Made by a program: the position numbers and the translations under genes | The notes under the pieces: model-generated | Databases searched by the model: none | What the model was told of the DNA's origin: nothing | Seen by the model: the letters and a program-made list of their open reading frames with translations, nothing else | Part shown: positions 8,218 to 14,961 of the stretch, in pieces | Position numbering within the stretch: position 1 is the stretch's first letter | Layout: the number at the start of each line of letters is the position of its first letter | Origin: an uncultured bacterium | GTDB taxonomy: Bacteria; Patescibacteriota; Minisyncoccia; Minisyncoccales; JAQTVQ01 | Assembly (NCBI GenBank): GCA_903839905.1 | Contig: CAIMDX010000020.1 | Location: 1 to 48,777 of the forward strand | DNA length: 48,777 nucleotides | Direction: 5' to 3'

Positions 8218-9249
8218 ATGTCAAAATCTCTTGTCAGCAAACTGGCTAAAAAAATCTGTCCGGCTGTTATCACTATAGTAGCTTCTAAAGATCTTCCAAA
8301 AATAGAAGGCTTTTATTATATGCCCTACGGCGGAGAAAATATCATGATGCCCAAGCTGGAAAATGAGGGATCAAAAGAGCGCACCAAAATCGGCGGCGGC
8401 TCCGGCTTTCTTGTTTCAGCCGACGGCTATATCTTAACCAGCAATCATGTCGTTTCCGACAAAGAAGCTGATTATACCGTTCTTCTGGATCCGGACAGAT
8501 CGTGCCCGGCCGAAGTTTTGGCGCATGATCCGACCAATGATATCGCTGTTTTGAAAATAGACTATGGCAAGCTCCCCTATCTGGATATGGGCGATTCCAG
8601 CAAAGTTGAAGTGGGCGAAACCGTGATCGCCGCCGGCAATGCTTTGGGAGAATTTCATGACACCATTTCTTTAGGAATAGTTTCCGGCCTAAGCCGCTTC
8701 TTGACCGCTTTCGGCGGAGGTATGAACCCGCAAATAGAAAATCTGCGCGGATTGATCCAAACCGACGCGGCCATCAACCCGGGCAATTCTGGAGGGCCGC
8801 TGGTTGATATGAAAGGCAAAGTCATCGGCATCAATACCGCTGTTGTGGCCGGAGCGCAAAATCTGGGTTTCGCCATTCCGATCAACTACGCCAAAAAAGA
8901 TTTGGCTGAGGTTAAAAAATTCGGCAAGATTAAACGGCCGTATTTGGGAGTGAAATATATTTTATTAAACAAAGAAATCGCGCAGAAAAATAAACTACCG
9001 GTTGACTACGGCGCCTTGATTGCCCGCGAAGCCTTGGGAGTCGGACCGGTAATGAAAGATTCATCTGCTGACAGATGCGGTTTAAAAGAATACGATATTA
9101 TCCTGGAATGCGAAGGCGAACAAATCTCCGATAAAAATTCTTTGGCCAGCCTTTTGCAAAAACACCAGATCGGCCAAACAATCAAACTTAAAGTTTTACG
9201 CGATGGCCAAACAATAGAAATCAGCCCCACGCTGGACGAAGGGAGATAA
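8218..9249 (+). CDS. HtrA/DegP-like serine protease without a visible membrane anchor
   Basis: A 343-aa S1C-family protease. The catalytic triad is H77 (TSNHVVS), D108 (TNDIAVLKI) and S191 (GNSGGPL), followed by one C-terminal PDZ domain (about 240-335) with PYLGV and GPVMKDSSADRCGL. HtrA proteins degrade or refold damaged exported proteins. No signal peptide or transmembrane helix precedes the protease domain, and the upstream frame is closed by a TAA at 8176, so this copy may be cytosolic or exported by another route. It is a single-gene unit with a strong terminator just downstream. Confidence 0.92.
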   Translation: MSKSLVSKLAKKICPAVITIVASKDLPKIEGFYYMPYGGENIMMPKLENEGSKERTKIGGGSGFLVSADGYILTSNHVVSDKEADYTVLLDPDRSCPAEVLAHDPTNDIAVLKIDYGKLPYLDMGDSSKVEVGETVIAAGNALGEFHDTISLGIVSGLSRFLTAFGGGMNPQIENLRGLIQTDAAINPGNSGGPLVDMKGKVIGINTAVVAGAQNLGFAIPINYAKKDLAEVKKFGKIKRPYLGVKYILLNKEIAQKNKLPVDYGALIAREALGVGPVMKDSSADRCGLKEYDIILECEGEQISDKNSLASLLQKHQIGQTIKLKVLRDGQTIEISPTLDEGR

Positions 9250-9273
9250 ACGAAACACTAAATATTTAAAATC

Positions 9274-9297
9274 AAAAACCGCCATCAGGCGGTTTTT
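9274..9297 (+). terminator. Intrinsic terminator after the HtrA-like gene
   Basis: AAAAACCGCC / GGCGGTTTTT with a 4-nt loop, 25 bp past the stop. The symmetrical A/T flanks allow it also to end the convergent minus-strand gene at 9345. Confidence 0.9.
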
Positions 9298-9344
9298 GCA
9301 ATAGAGCCCATTGCTCATTTATTCATTCACAACTATTTAATTTT

Positions 9345-9590
9345 CTAACTTCTCCGCAAGGCCCTAACAACGGCAATCAACACAACCGCTCCGAGCAATG
9401 CGACCAAAAAACTGTAAATGTTAAAACCGGTTACTCCGCTTTTTCCGAAATAGTCCATAATCCAGCCGCCCAATGAAGCACCAATCATACCAACGATAAT
9501 ATCAATCAATAATCCATTCGCTCCGCCCATAATCATAGAAGCGACCCAGCCTACTAATGCGCCAAAAATAATATAAATAAGAATTGACAT
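9345..9590 (-). CDS. GlsB/YeaQ/YmgE-family small membrane protein
   Basis: An 81-aa protein with three hydrophobic helices and the family pattern GALVGWVASMIMGG, then IVGMIGASLGGWIMDYFG. This is the transglycosylase-associated family (PF04226), a name of historical origin; members are stress-related small integral membrane proteins of unknown biochemical role. It follows the YggT-like gene by 8 bp in a two-gene unit. Confidence 0.88.
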   Translation of the reverse strand: MSILIYIIFGALVGWVASMIMGGANGLLIDIIVGMIGASLGGWIMDYFGKSGVTGFNIYSFLVALLGAVVLIAVVRALRRS

Positions 9591-9598
9591 AAATTTTG

Positions 9599-9958
9599 TT
9601 ATTTATCTTCTTTATTTAATTTATCTGCAGCTTCCGGCGTGGAAACTGTTTTACCAATTAACAAAAGTTTGATTATGGCAAAAGCAATAAACCAGTAGAC
9701 TAACATTGCCAAAAGCGTAGTCCACTCAAAAGCGCTTCCTAGTACTTCCGTGATGCCAAAAACACTTAAAAAAGGAGAGACAAGGAATGTTGTCATGGAA
9801 TAGACAAAACTAGCAAACCCGGACTCCGGGTTAGCGCCGAGCAACTTTAAAACAAACCGCAACGCCAATATTGCTTCCATAAAATACAAAAGATACCAAA
9901 TAATTTGAGTACCGCGATATATCGGTTTTGTGGTTGAAGAATTGTACGACGAATCCAT
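9599..9958 (-). CDS. YggT-family membrane protein
   Basis: A 119-aa protein (from the ATG at 9958). After a short polar N-terminus comes IWYLLYFMEAILALRFVLKL, then LGANPESGFASFVYS and PFLSVFG, a good match to the YGGT domain (two or three helices). Its role is unclear; some relatives act in cell division or osmotic stress. An in-frame TTG at 9997 would add 13 mostly basic residues. The ATG is preferred because the family normally begins close to the first helix. An extended -10 lies about 85 bp upstream. Confidence 0.8.
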   Translation of the reverse strand: MDSSYNSSTTKPIYRGTQIIWYLLYFMEAILALRFVLKLLGANPESGFASFVYSMTTFLVSPFLSVFGITEVLGSAFEWTTLLAMLVYWFIAFAIIKLLLIGKTVSTPEAADKLNKEDK

Positions 9959-10041
9959 ATATTTTTTATATTTAATAATTATCTTTTTATGACTCAAGAT
10001 GCGGTCTCGACAACCGTCGCGTATCCGTTAGTTACGCTTTA

Positions 10042-10050
10042 ATTATAGCA
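10042..10050 (-). promoter_or_regulatory. Extended -10 promoter for the YggT-GlsB pair
   Basis: On the minus strand the sequence reads TGCTATAAT, a perfect -10 hexamer with the extended TGn element. The -35 (ACATAT at 17-bp spacing) is weak, as often seen with extended -10 promoters. Confidence 0.5.
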
Positions 10051-10092
10051 TATAATTGATACTAATATGTTAGACGGCTCTACCATAAACAA

Positions 10093-10114
10093 AATCCGGA
10101 CAAATGTCCGGATT
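10093..10114 (-). terminator. Hairpin terminator after the 270-aa anchored protein
   Basis: AATCCGGACA / TGTCCGGATT with a 2-nt loop. On the minus strand it is followed by TTTGTTT. It lies 77 bp beyond the stop at 10191. Confidence 0.75.
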
Positions 10115-10190
10115 GGAATGGGGTGGAGTAGCGAACGATGTTAGAACCGAGATTGTGAAATTTATTCGTCAGAATTAATTCTTAATCTTG

Positions 10191-11003
10191 TTAATCTGAA
10201 AAGCTAAAAGTGGAAAGTATTTGATTGAAAATTGAATAATTATCTTTGATGTTTTGGTCATTAAGAAATTGATATGTGTTTATATATTCTGCAATTTCGT
10301 CATATGGCTTATCTATATCAAAAAATACCAGATTCGGACTACTAATCAAAATGTTTGTAAATACAGGCCCATCTAAGGGGATTAGTATTGTCTCTTCTAC
10401 GCATTGTTCGGAATAAGAATTTATCCGGAAAAAACGAACCGAAGCCTTACCTCCGATTGGTTGGCGTTGCATTTTTAAGATAGAACCTCCTCCCTTTCCT
10501 AATTGCGAGTTTATCTCCTTCTGCAGCTCATTATCAGTTAATGTTAAATCTATCTTTTTTCCGGCATAGGAGAAACAGCAACCTTCGCCAACTCCTTGGC
10601 TATAGTCAGGTGAAGTGGCTTGAATGGTAACGGAAAAATTTTGGTCTAAATTTTGGATTGTTATTGTTCTCATCTGACCTGAGTCAAACCCTTTCATTTC
10701 TTTTCCTTCGCTCACTTTATAATCTTCTGGATATCTAAATTCTAAATTAATCTCATCATTCCGATAAGTTTTCCAAGTGGCATCGTCTACTGTTCCTGAG
10801 GGGCTCTCTACAACTTCTCCTCTGCCCTGATTCCTTTCTAACGCCTTTTGCTGCTCTTGCTGCTGACTTTGAGTAAATATTTCTGCTGATTTTTTATCAA
10901 AATACTGTTGGTATAAAAAAATGCCGGTCCCTGCCAGGACAGCACAAACAGCAACAATGCCTAAATATTTAACATTAGTTTTCCCTTGGGTGATGAAAGG
11001 CAT
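10191..11003 (-). CDS. Membrane-anchored protein, PsbP-like fold possible, unknown function
   Basis: A 270-aa protein with a cytoplasmic stub MPFITQGKTN, one N-terminal transmembrane helix (YLGIVAVCAVLAGTGIFLY), a Gln/Glu-rich linker and an outside domain beginning TWKTYRNDEINLEFRYPEDY. That opening resembles the W.tY.n...f.i.YP motif of PsbP/DUF1795-type proteins found in many CPR anchored proteins. No catalytic residues are recognisable. The first 35 residues are nearly the same as in the neighbour at 11193-11819, while the outer domains differ. It is probably a cell-surface solute-binding or structural protein. Confidence 0.7.
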   Translation of the reverse strand: MPFITQGKTNVKYLGIVAVCAVLAGTGIFLYQQYFDKKSAEIFTQSQQQEQQKALERNQGRGEVVESPSGTVDDATWKTYRNDEINLEFRYPEDYKVSEGKEMKGFDSGQMRTITIQNLDQNFSVTIQATSPDYSQGVGEGCCFSYAGKKIDLTLTDNELQKEINSQLGKGGGSILKMQRQPIGGKASVRFFRINSYSEQCVEETILIPLDGPVFTNILISSPNLVFFDIDKPYDEIAEYINTYQFLNDQNIKDNYSIFNQILSTFSFSD

Positions 11004-11039
11004 GGTTGAGAGTCGTTAAAGTTATGTCTCCATTCTACC

Positions 11040-11067
11040 AAAAAGCCGCCTAGAATATAAGACGGCT
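11040..11067 (-). terminator. Terminator after the 208-aa anchored protein
   Basis: On the minus strand AGCCGTCT / AGGCGGCT (8 bp, one G-U pair) is followed by TTTTTGG. The T-run continues straight into the block GGTAGAATGGAG that recurs at three other terminators in this region. Confidence 0.7.
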
Positions 11068-11192
11068 CTTGTGGAAAAGACTACTTTCCGAGTACTGTTT
11101 GGGTGGCGTAGTGGATGATATCAGAACTAAAATAGTGATAGTTGGAAAGATTTTTATGCCGAAGTTGGCTCTTGGCAGATAATGGCAAAATT

Positions 11193-11819
11193 TTAATTAA
11201 AAACAATATTTTTTATTACTTTTCCGATTTCAACATCTGTTAATGTAGTTACATAAAATATTTTTTGATGTTCGGCAAAATAATAATAATAATTGGCCGG
11301 ATCTCCTTCGACTTTTATTTTATATCCAGAATATCCGTAAATGCTCACTTTTTCTTTTTCGTCCCAATATAAAAAACCGTACTCTTTATTCATTTTTTCC
11401 ATCCATTGATCCAATGTCAAATTGTCCAAGTTGTCTTCGGAAAAAATACTAGCTATCGAAGGGCATAGGACGCAATGATTAATTATCCCCTCTTTCCCAT
11501 AAAAATCCGCCGCTCCCGCCTCATTTGTTCTGACAACCAGATATGGAAGAATACTTATTTCGTATCCTCGGGCAATATTTTTGATAATTTTCTCATCGGT
11601 CTTCACTTCAATGCTCGCACCTGCAGGCAAAATATCTTTTATGTCCTGATCTTTTAAAACATCTACTGATTGATCGTTTGCAGATGATTGATAAACTATC
11701 TCTGTCTTTTTATCTAGATCCTGCTGGTATAAAAAAATACCTGCCCCGACAAGGACAGCTACAATTAAAACAATGGCTAAATATTTAAAATTGGTTTTTC
11801 CTTGAGTGATAAAAGGCAT
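11193..11819 (-). CDS. Membrane-anchored protein, paralogous N-terminus to its neighbour
   Basis: A 208-aa protein with stub MPFITQGKTN, a helix YLAIVLIVAVLVGAGIFLY, a short linker, and an extracellular part of about 160 residues containing two cysteines (NHCVLCPS) and a tyrosine-rich stretch. No domain is recognised. The N-terminal anchor and the upstream DNA match the neighbouring 270-aa gene closely, so the pair probably arose by duplication followed by replacement or fast divergence of the outer domain. Confidence 0.7.
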   Translation of the reverse strand: MPFITQGKTNFKYLAIVLIVAVLVGAGIFLYQQDLDKKTEIVYQSSANDQSVDVLKDQDIKDILPAGASIEVKTDEKIIKNIARGYEISILPYLVVRTNEAGAADFYGKEGIINHCVLCPSIASIFSEDNLDNLTLDQWMEKMNKEYGFLYWDEKEKVSIYGYSGYKIKVEGDPANYYYYFAEHQKIFYVTTLTDVEIGKVIKNIVFN

Positions 11820-11855
11820 ATTTGATGACAGTTAAAATTATGTCTCTATTCTACC

Positions 11856-11890
11856 AAAAAGCCGTCCCCTCCTCCATAGAAAGGGACGGC
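11856..11890 (-). terminator. Terminator after mazF
   Basis: On the minus strand GCCGTCCC / GGGACGGC (8 bp) is followed by TTTTTGG, then the recurring block GTAGAATAGAG. It lies 84 bp beyond the toxin stop. Confidence 0.75.
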
Positions 11891-11973
11891 TTGTGGAAAC
11901 GATGGATTATAAATTTATGAATAAAAAGTTCAAGAATCTATAGAAAAAATCTTCTAAGAAAACAAAAAATAAT

Positions 11974-12336
11974 TCACAGGCCTGCCAAACCCAAGCTAAT
12001 CTCTAAGGATTGGTTAACTTTTTCCATTAAAGCCGAATCAAAAATCGCCAGTTTCTTCACTAAACGCTGTTTATCTATCGCCCGAATTTGATTAAGTAAA
12101 ACCACACACCTCTTATCCAAATCGCTCTGTTTGGCCTCCACAAACACCTCGGTCGGATAAATCCGCTCGCCAATCTGGGAAGTAATCGCGGCCACAATAG
12201 TTACAGGGCTATAGCGGTTTGCAATATCATTTTGAATAATCAAAGCTGGCCTCGTTTTTTTAATTTCCGAGCCAATAGTCGGATCAAAATTAACTAAATA
12301 AACCTCGCCTCGTTTTGGAATTATTTGCTTGGGCAT
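11974..12336 (-). CDS. mazF: MazF/PemK-family toxin (mRNA endonuclease)
   Basis: A 120-aa protein with the MazF/PemK beta-barrel pattern: RGEVYLVNFDPTIGSEIKKT, then RPALIIQNDIAN, VTIVAAITSQ, and CVVLLNQIRAID. The RPALI arginine and the VLLNQIRAID segment form the catalytic and RNA-binding face in the family. It cleaves single-stranded RNA and is held in check by the antitoxin encoded just upstream. The two genes overlap by 16 bp in the usual antitoxin-toxin order, so they are cotranscribed from the operator-bearing promoter at 12591-12618. Confidence 0.92.
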   Translation of the reverse strand: MPKQIIPKRGEVYLVNFDPTIGSEIKKTRPALIIQNDIANRYSPVTIVAAITSQIGERIYPTEVFVEAKQSDLDKRCVVLLNQIRAIDKQRLVKKLAIFDSALMEKVNQSLEISLGLAGL

Positions 12337-12584
12337 ATCTCATCATCAATTAAAAACCACTCTTCTACCAAATTCAAGTCCCGCGAAGCGTTAGCCATCG
12401 CCCCCTCTTTTAGCTGCTTTCTTAAATTAGCCTGGCTCATTTCCTTTGCGAAATAGCGAATCGCCTGGTCAACTAACCGGCTCCTGTCTCCTCGCTTAGC
12501 AATCTTTTCAAGCAATTTAACTGTTTCTTTTGGAAGAGTAATGTCTATCCGTTGATAAGTTGTAGAATTGTTTTGGGTTTCCAT
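12321..12584 (-). CDS. mazE: MazE-like ribbon-helix-helix antitoxin
   Basis: An 87-aa protein. The N-terminal half is a ribbon-helix-helix domain (RIDITLPKETVKLLEKIA, then RGDRSRLVDQAIRYF). The C-terminal tail LKEGAMANASRDLNLVEEWF is the part that wraps MazF in this family. It should neutralise the overlapping toxin and repress its own promoter. An alternative GTG at 12599 falls inside the -10 hexamer, so the ATG at 12584 is the likely start. The predicted transcription start falls on the A of that ATG, which implies a leaderless mRNA. Confidence 0.88.
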   Translation of the reverse strand: METQNNSTTYQRIDITLPKETVKLLEKIAKRGDRSRLVDQAIRYFAKEMSQANLRKQLKEGAMANASRDLNLVEEWFLIDDEICPSK

Positions 12585-12618
12585 ATTCTTATTATACACA
12601 TTGCAAATGTGTAGTCAA
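12584..12618 (-). promoter_or_regulatory. mazEF promoter with operator palindrome and leaderless start
   Basis: On the minus strand TTGACT (12613-12618) and TATAAT (12591-12596) are spaced 16 bp. The spacer is almost filled by the inverted repeat ACACATT-TGC-AATGTGT, a natural operator for the RHH antitoxin. The ATG begins 7 nt after the -10, where transcription is expected to start. Confidence 0.7.
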
Positions 12619-12968
12619 ATTTTACCCGTTTTCAAATTTTTTAAAACCCCAGCGGACCTTGCGGCTGGCTGGGGCGTTGATATCAACAATAAGTTATGCC
12701 TCCATTCTATCAAAAATCCCTACCCTGCCAGTAGGCAGGCGCCCTTCCGCCGGTTGGCGGATGTTAAGCGGCTGGAAGTTTGTCTAAAAACTAACGGCTG
12801 GAAACTGAGAACTATTTTGAACTTCGTTTAAAATTGGGGTGGGCTGGTAGACGACGTTAGAACTAATATGCAAAAACAAAATGGATATATCATATGCATC
12901 CCGATTATCAAAGAGAGCGTGGCATCCCGACGCAGACTAATCATCGGTTAACAGTCCAACTCCCTTAT
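12600..12968. other. Intergenic region with palindromes and repeat fragments
   Basis: No convincing gene. It holds a CTGCCAGTAGGCAG palindrome and a TCCGCCGGTTGGCGGA palindrome (12725-12761), a copy of the ATTTTGAAC-TTC-GTTTAAAAT hairpin (12812-12834) whose sister lies beside tRNA-Arg at 14532-14554, and the box GGGGTGGGCTGGTAGACGAC (12837-12856), which continues into GTTAGAAC and recurs at 10122 and 11101. Confidence 0.55.
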
Positions 12969-13412
12969 TCAAACGGCCTTATCTTTCATGCTGTCAAAAG
13001 CCTTAATAATGGTTTCACCGAACTCTTCATCAGAACAGTCATAATTCAAGCTCCCGAATTTACTTTGAATATGGAATCCACCATTTTTAACAATTTTATC
13101 AATCAAAATTTGTTTAGGATCTTCCAGGAATATAGTTACTATCAAGTAGAGTTTGCTTCGTTTAGCTTTAAGAATGCTTTCAACCTTATAGCTGTAACCA
13201 TCACTTAATTTAAAATCATCGCCACCGGCAATTTTATAAGCATTTCTTACCATGTAACCTAAAAACTTCAAATCGGGTAATGGATCGATTATTATTGCAT
13301 CTAACTGTCTTGTGGCTGGAATTTCTCGTCCATCGTATACCTCTACCGTATGTATATTTGGATATAATATGAATAATTTTTTACTTTTATGCACACCTAT
13401 TTTTATAAACAT
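12969..13412 (-). CDS. Hypothetical protein, 147 aa
   Basis: Not recognised. A soluble, mixed alpha/beta-looking protein with no signal peptide or membrane helix and one cysteine near the end (NYDCSDEEFGETIIKAFDSM). The start is MFIKIGVHKSKKLFILYP. It is the last of three same-strand small genes (14229, 13790, 13412 starts) with gaps of 19 and 72 bp, a layout that suggests a joint function. The location in an accessory stretch between a toxin-antitoxin pair and a tRNA cluster hints at mobile or defence-related origin, but nothing in the sequence proves it. Confidence 0.65.
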   Translation of the reverse strand: MFIKIGVHKSKKLFILYPNIHTVEVYDGREIPATRQLDAIIIDPLPDLKFLGYMVRNAYKIAGGDDFKLSDGYSYKVESILKAKRSKLYLIVTIFLEDPKQILIDKIVKNGGFHIQSKFGSLNYDCSDEEFGETIIKAFDSMKDKAV

Positions 13413-13484
13413 ATTCTTATGACATTAAATTATTAACAATCTACTGTTTGATACTGGTAAAGGTAGTGCCAACAAAAAGTTTGC

Positions 13485-13790
13485 TTAACGTTTAGATATA
13501 TAATATAAAATTCCTTCCGTCATTCCTTTTATGGCTCTGTCGACATTATCTTGAGGCATCTCTTTATTTAAAAATATGCCTTCTAATTTTTTGGATATTG
13601 CTTCTTTGCTGCACGGACCAGCTTCAACTATTTTAATTACCTGCTCTATGTAGGAATCATATTCATTAGTCGGTGCCCATGCCCCATAAATAAGATTCCA
13701 TGGGTCCCAATATGCCAACATATTGTGGATATAATCATGTAGAGCAAGAGTCGATGAATTTTGTTGATAATTTTTATGTCCCTTTTCCAT
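13485..13790 (-). CDS. Small protein, possibly DUF1871-like
   Basis: A 101-aa soluble helical protein. The segment AYWDPWNLIYGAWAPTNEYD, followed by SYIEQVIKIVEAG and KLEGIF, resembles the 'WDP...DEYD.EI..I' pattern of DUF1871-type proteins, which are small helical proteins of unknown function often found near immunity-type genes. The match is by eye and weak. It sits in the middle of a three-gene cluster, 19 bp after its upstream neighbour. Confidence 0.6.
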   Translation of the reverse strand: MEKGHKNYQQNSSTLALHDYIHNMLAYWDPWNLIYGAWAPTNEYDSYIEQVIKIVEAGPCSKEAISKKLEGIFLNKEMPQDNVDRAIKGMTEGILYYISKR

Positions 13791-13809
13791 ATAACTATAT
13801 TTATGAATA

Positions 13810-14229
13810 TTATTTAAATAAGTCTAGAATTTCTTTACCGCTATGAACAGTAATTGGATCTCCTAATGATTTAATCATATCTATCGGCAAGTTACTGATC
13901 GTATCAGCTAGACCGACAATTGGATGACTTCCCGGCCAATACAATACGTAATTATCCGATTTTAAAAAATCGTAAAGATAATCCCAAAATAGACCTCGTC
14001 CGGTTACTCGATTAATAGCCAAGCTGAGTAAATTTTCTGGATTGTTTTTATCTTCTGTAAGATAAAATTGGCCGCCATCTGGTATATTTTTTGAGAAATT
14101 AACATGCAAAAGATTAAATTCTGGCTCTTCTTTAATTATGTAAGGTTTTAATTTCTCTATTAATTTTGATTTGCTAAATGGTTCTATCTCTCCTTGTTTT
14201 GTTCGGCTTATAAATAATTCGCTGCTCAT
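13810..14229 (-). CDS. Hypothetical protein, 139 aa
   Basis: Not recognised. No signal peptide or helix. It contains SLAINRVTGRGLFWDYLYDF and YWPGSHPIVGLADT, both tryptophan/glycine-containing stretches that look structured. It is the first gene of the three-gene cluster. The promoter should lie in the ~80-bp AT-rich leader behind the recurring GGTAGAATAGAAG block (14303-14315). Confidence 0.6.
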   Translation of the reverse strand: MSSELFISRTKQGEIEPFSKSKLIEKLKPYIIKEEPEFNLLHVNFSKNIPDGGQFYLTEDKNNPENLLSLAINRVTGRGLFWDYLYDFLKSDNYVLYWPGSHPIVGLADTISNLPIDMIKSLGDPITVHSGKEILDLFK

Positions 14230-14316
14230 ATTTGTTTTATTAATTCATCGGATAATAAAAAATGACCAATTTATCCAAATTAGCAATAATAATGGATATT
14301 GTTCTTCTATTCTACC

Positions 14317-14338
14317 AAAAAGCTGCCTTTTCGGCGAC
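14317..14338 (-). terminator. Weak terminator after the tRNA-Arg/tRNA-His unit
   Basis: On the minus strand an imperfect stem GTCGCC / GGCAGC with loop GAAAA is followed by TTTTTGG. It lies 23 bp beyond the 3' end of tRNA-His. Confidence 0.45.
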
Positions 14339-14360
14339 TTCTTGCAGTTCTGATTTTACT

Positions 14361-14436
14361 TGGGGTGGCCAAGGAGATTCGAACTCCCGCTAAGAACTCC
14401 ACAGGTTCTAGTGCTAACCGCTACACTATGGCCACC
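14361..14436 (-). tRNA. tRNA-His (anticodon GUG)
   Basis: Acceptor GTGGCCA / TGGCCAC with the extra G(-1) paired to C73, the hallmark of tRNA-His. The anticodon stem is AGAAC / GTTCT with loop CTGTGGA (anticodon GTG), the T-loop TTCGAAT. CCA is encoded. A perfect hairpin (14440-14461) lies 3 nt upstream of its 5' end. Confidence 0.95.
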
Positions 14437-14556
14437 ATGAATTTTTGCTTTGGCAAAAATTAGTTATTAGTATCTAGTTTTCAGTTTCTAGACAACGCGC
14501 CTTCTAAAAGCTAAAAACTGACAACTATCAACTATTTTGAGCTTCGCTCAAAATTG

Positions 14557-14628
14557 TGCCCCCAGTAGGAGTCGAACCTACATCTAGAACTTAGAAGGTT
14601 CCTATTCTATCCGTTGAACTATGGGGGC
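14557..14628 (-). tRNA. tRNA-Arg (anticodon UCU)
   Basis: Acceptor GCCCCCA / TGGGGGC, D-arm AGTTCAACGGATAGAAT, anticodon stem GGAAC / GTTCT with loop CTTCTAA (anticodon TCT), T-loop TTCGACT. The discriminator is A; CCA is not encoded. The 3' flank carries the hairpin ATTTTGAGC-TTC-GCTCAAAAT. Confidence 0.95.
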
Positions 14629-14650
14629 GTGCTTTGGCAGGTGGGGAAAA

Positions 14651-14680
14651 CCTTTACTCTGTCCATTGAGCTATGGGAAC
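14651..14680 (-). pseudogene. tRNA 5'-half remnant
   Basis: On the minus strand GTTCCCATAGCTCAATGGAC, followed by AGAGT, reads as an acceptor 5' strand plus a complete D-arm, then breaks into AAAGGTTTTCCCC with no anticodon or T-arm. It lies 22 bp upstream of tRNA-Arg(UCU). Confidence 0.6.
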
Positions 14681-14840
14681 AAAGTAAAATCATAAATTTT
14701 ACTTTTCAAGCGTACCAAAAAAAGGCCAAAAAATCAATAAAAATAATGGTTTTGGCTTTGACCGAAGCTTTCAAAAATGATATAAACTACCTTGTACTTC
14801 GGTGCGAATCTATTTAAAATCTACCATATAAAATTTCTAA

Positions 14841-14911
14841 CGGGGTGTAGTGTAACGGTAGCACGAGTCCTTTGGGAGGATTTAGTTAGGGTTCGAATCC
14901 CTCCACCCCGA
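14841..14911 (+). tRNA. tRNA-Pro (anticodon UGG)
   Basis: Acceptor CGGGGTG / CACCCCG with the C1-G72 pair usual for bacterial tRNA-Pro. The anticodon stem is AGTCC / GGATT with loop TTTGGGA (anticodon TGG), the T-loop TTCGAAT. CCA is not encoded. The 5' flank plus first bases form an 18-mer that recurs at 38057-38074. Confidence 0.93.
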
Positions 14912-14961
14912 CAGTAAAAAAATATTTTAAGGAATATTGGCAAAAACTGAAAAACATAATT

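Noticed and set aside
12894..13208. Plus-strand 104-aa ORF
   Set aside because: Mostly antisense to the 147-aa gene; no RBS and unlikely composition.
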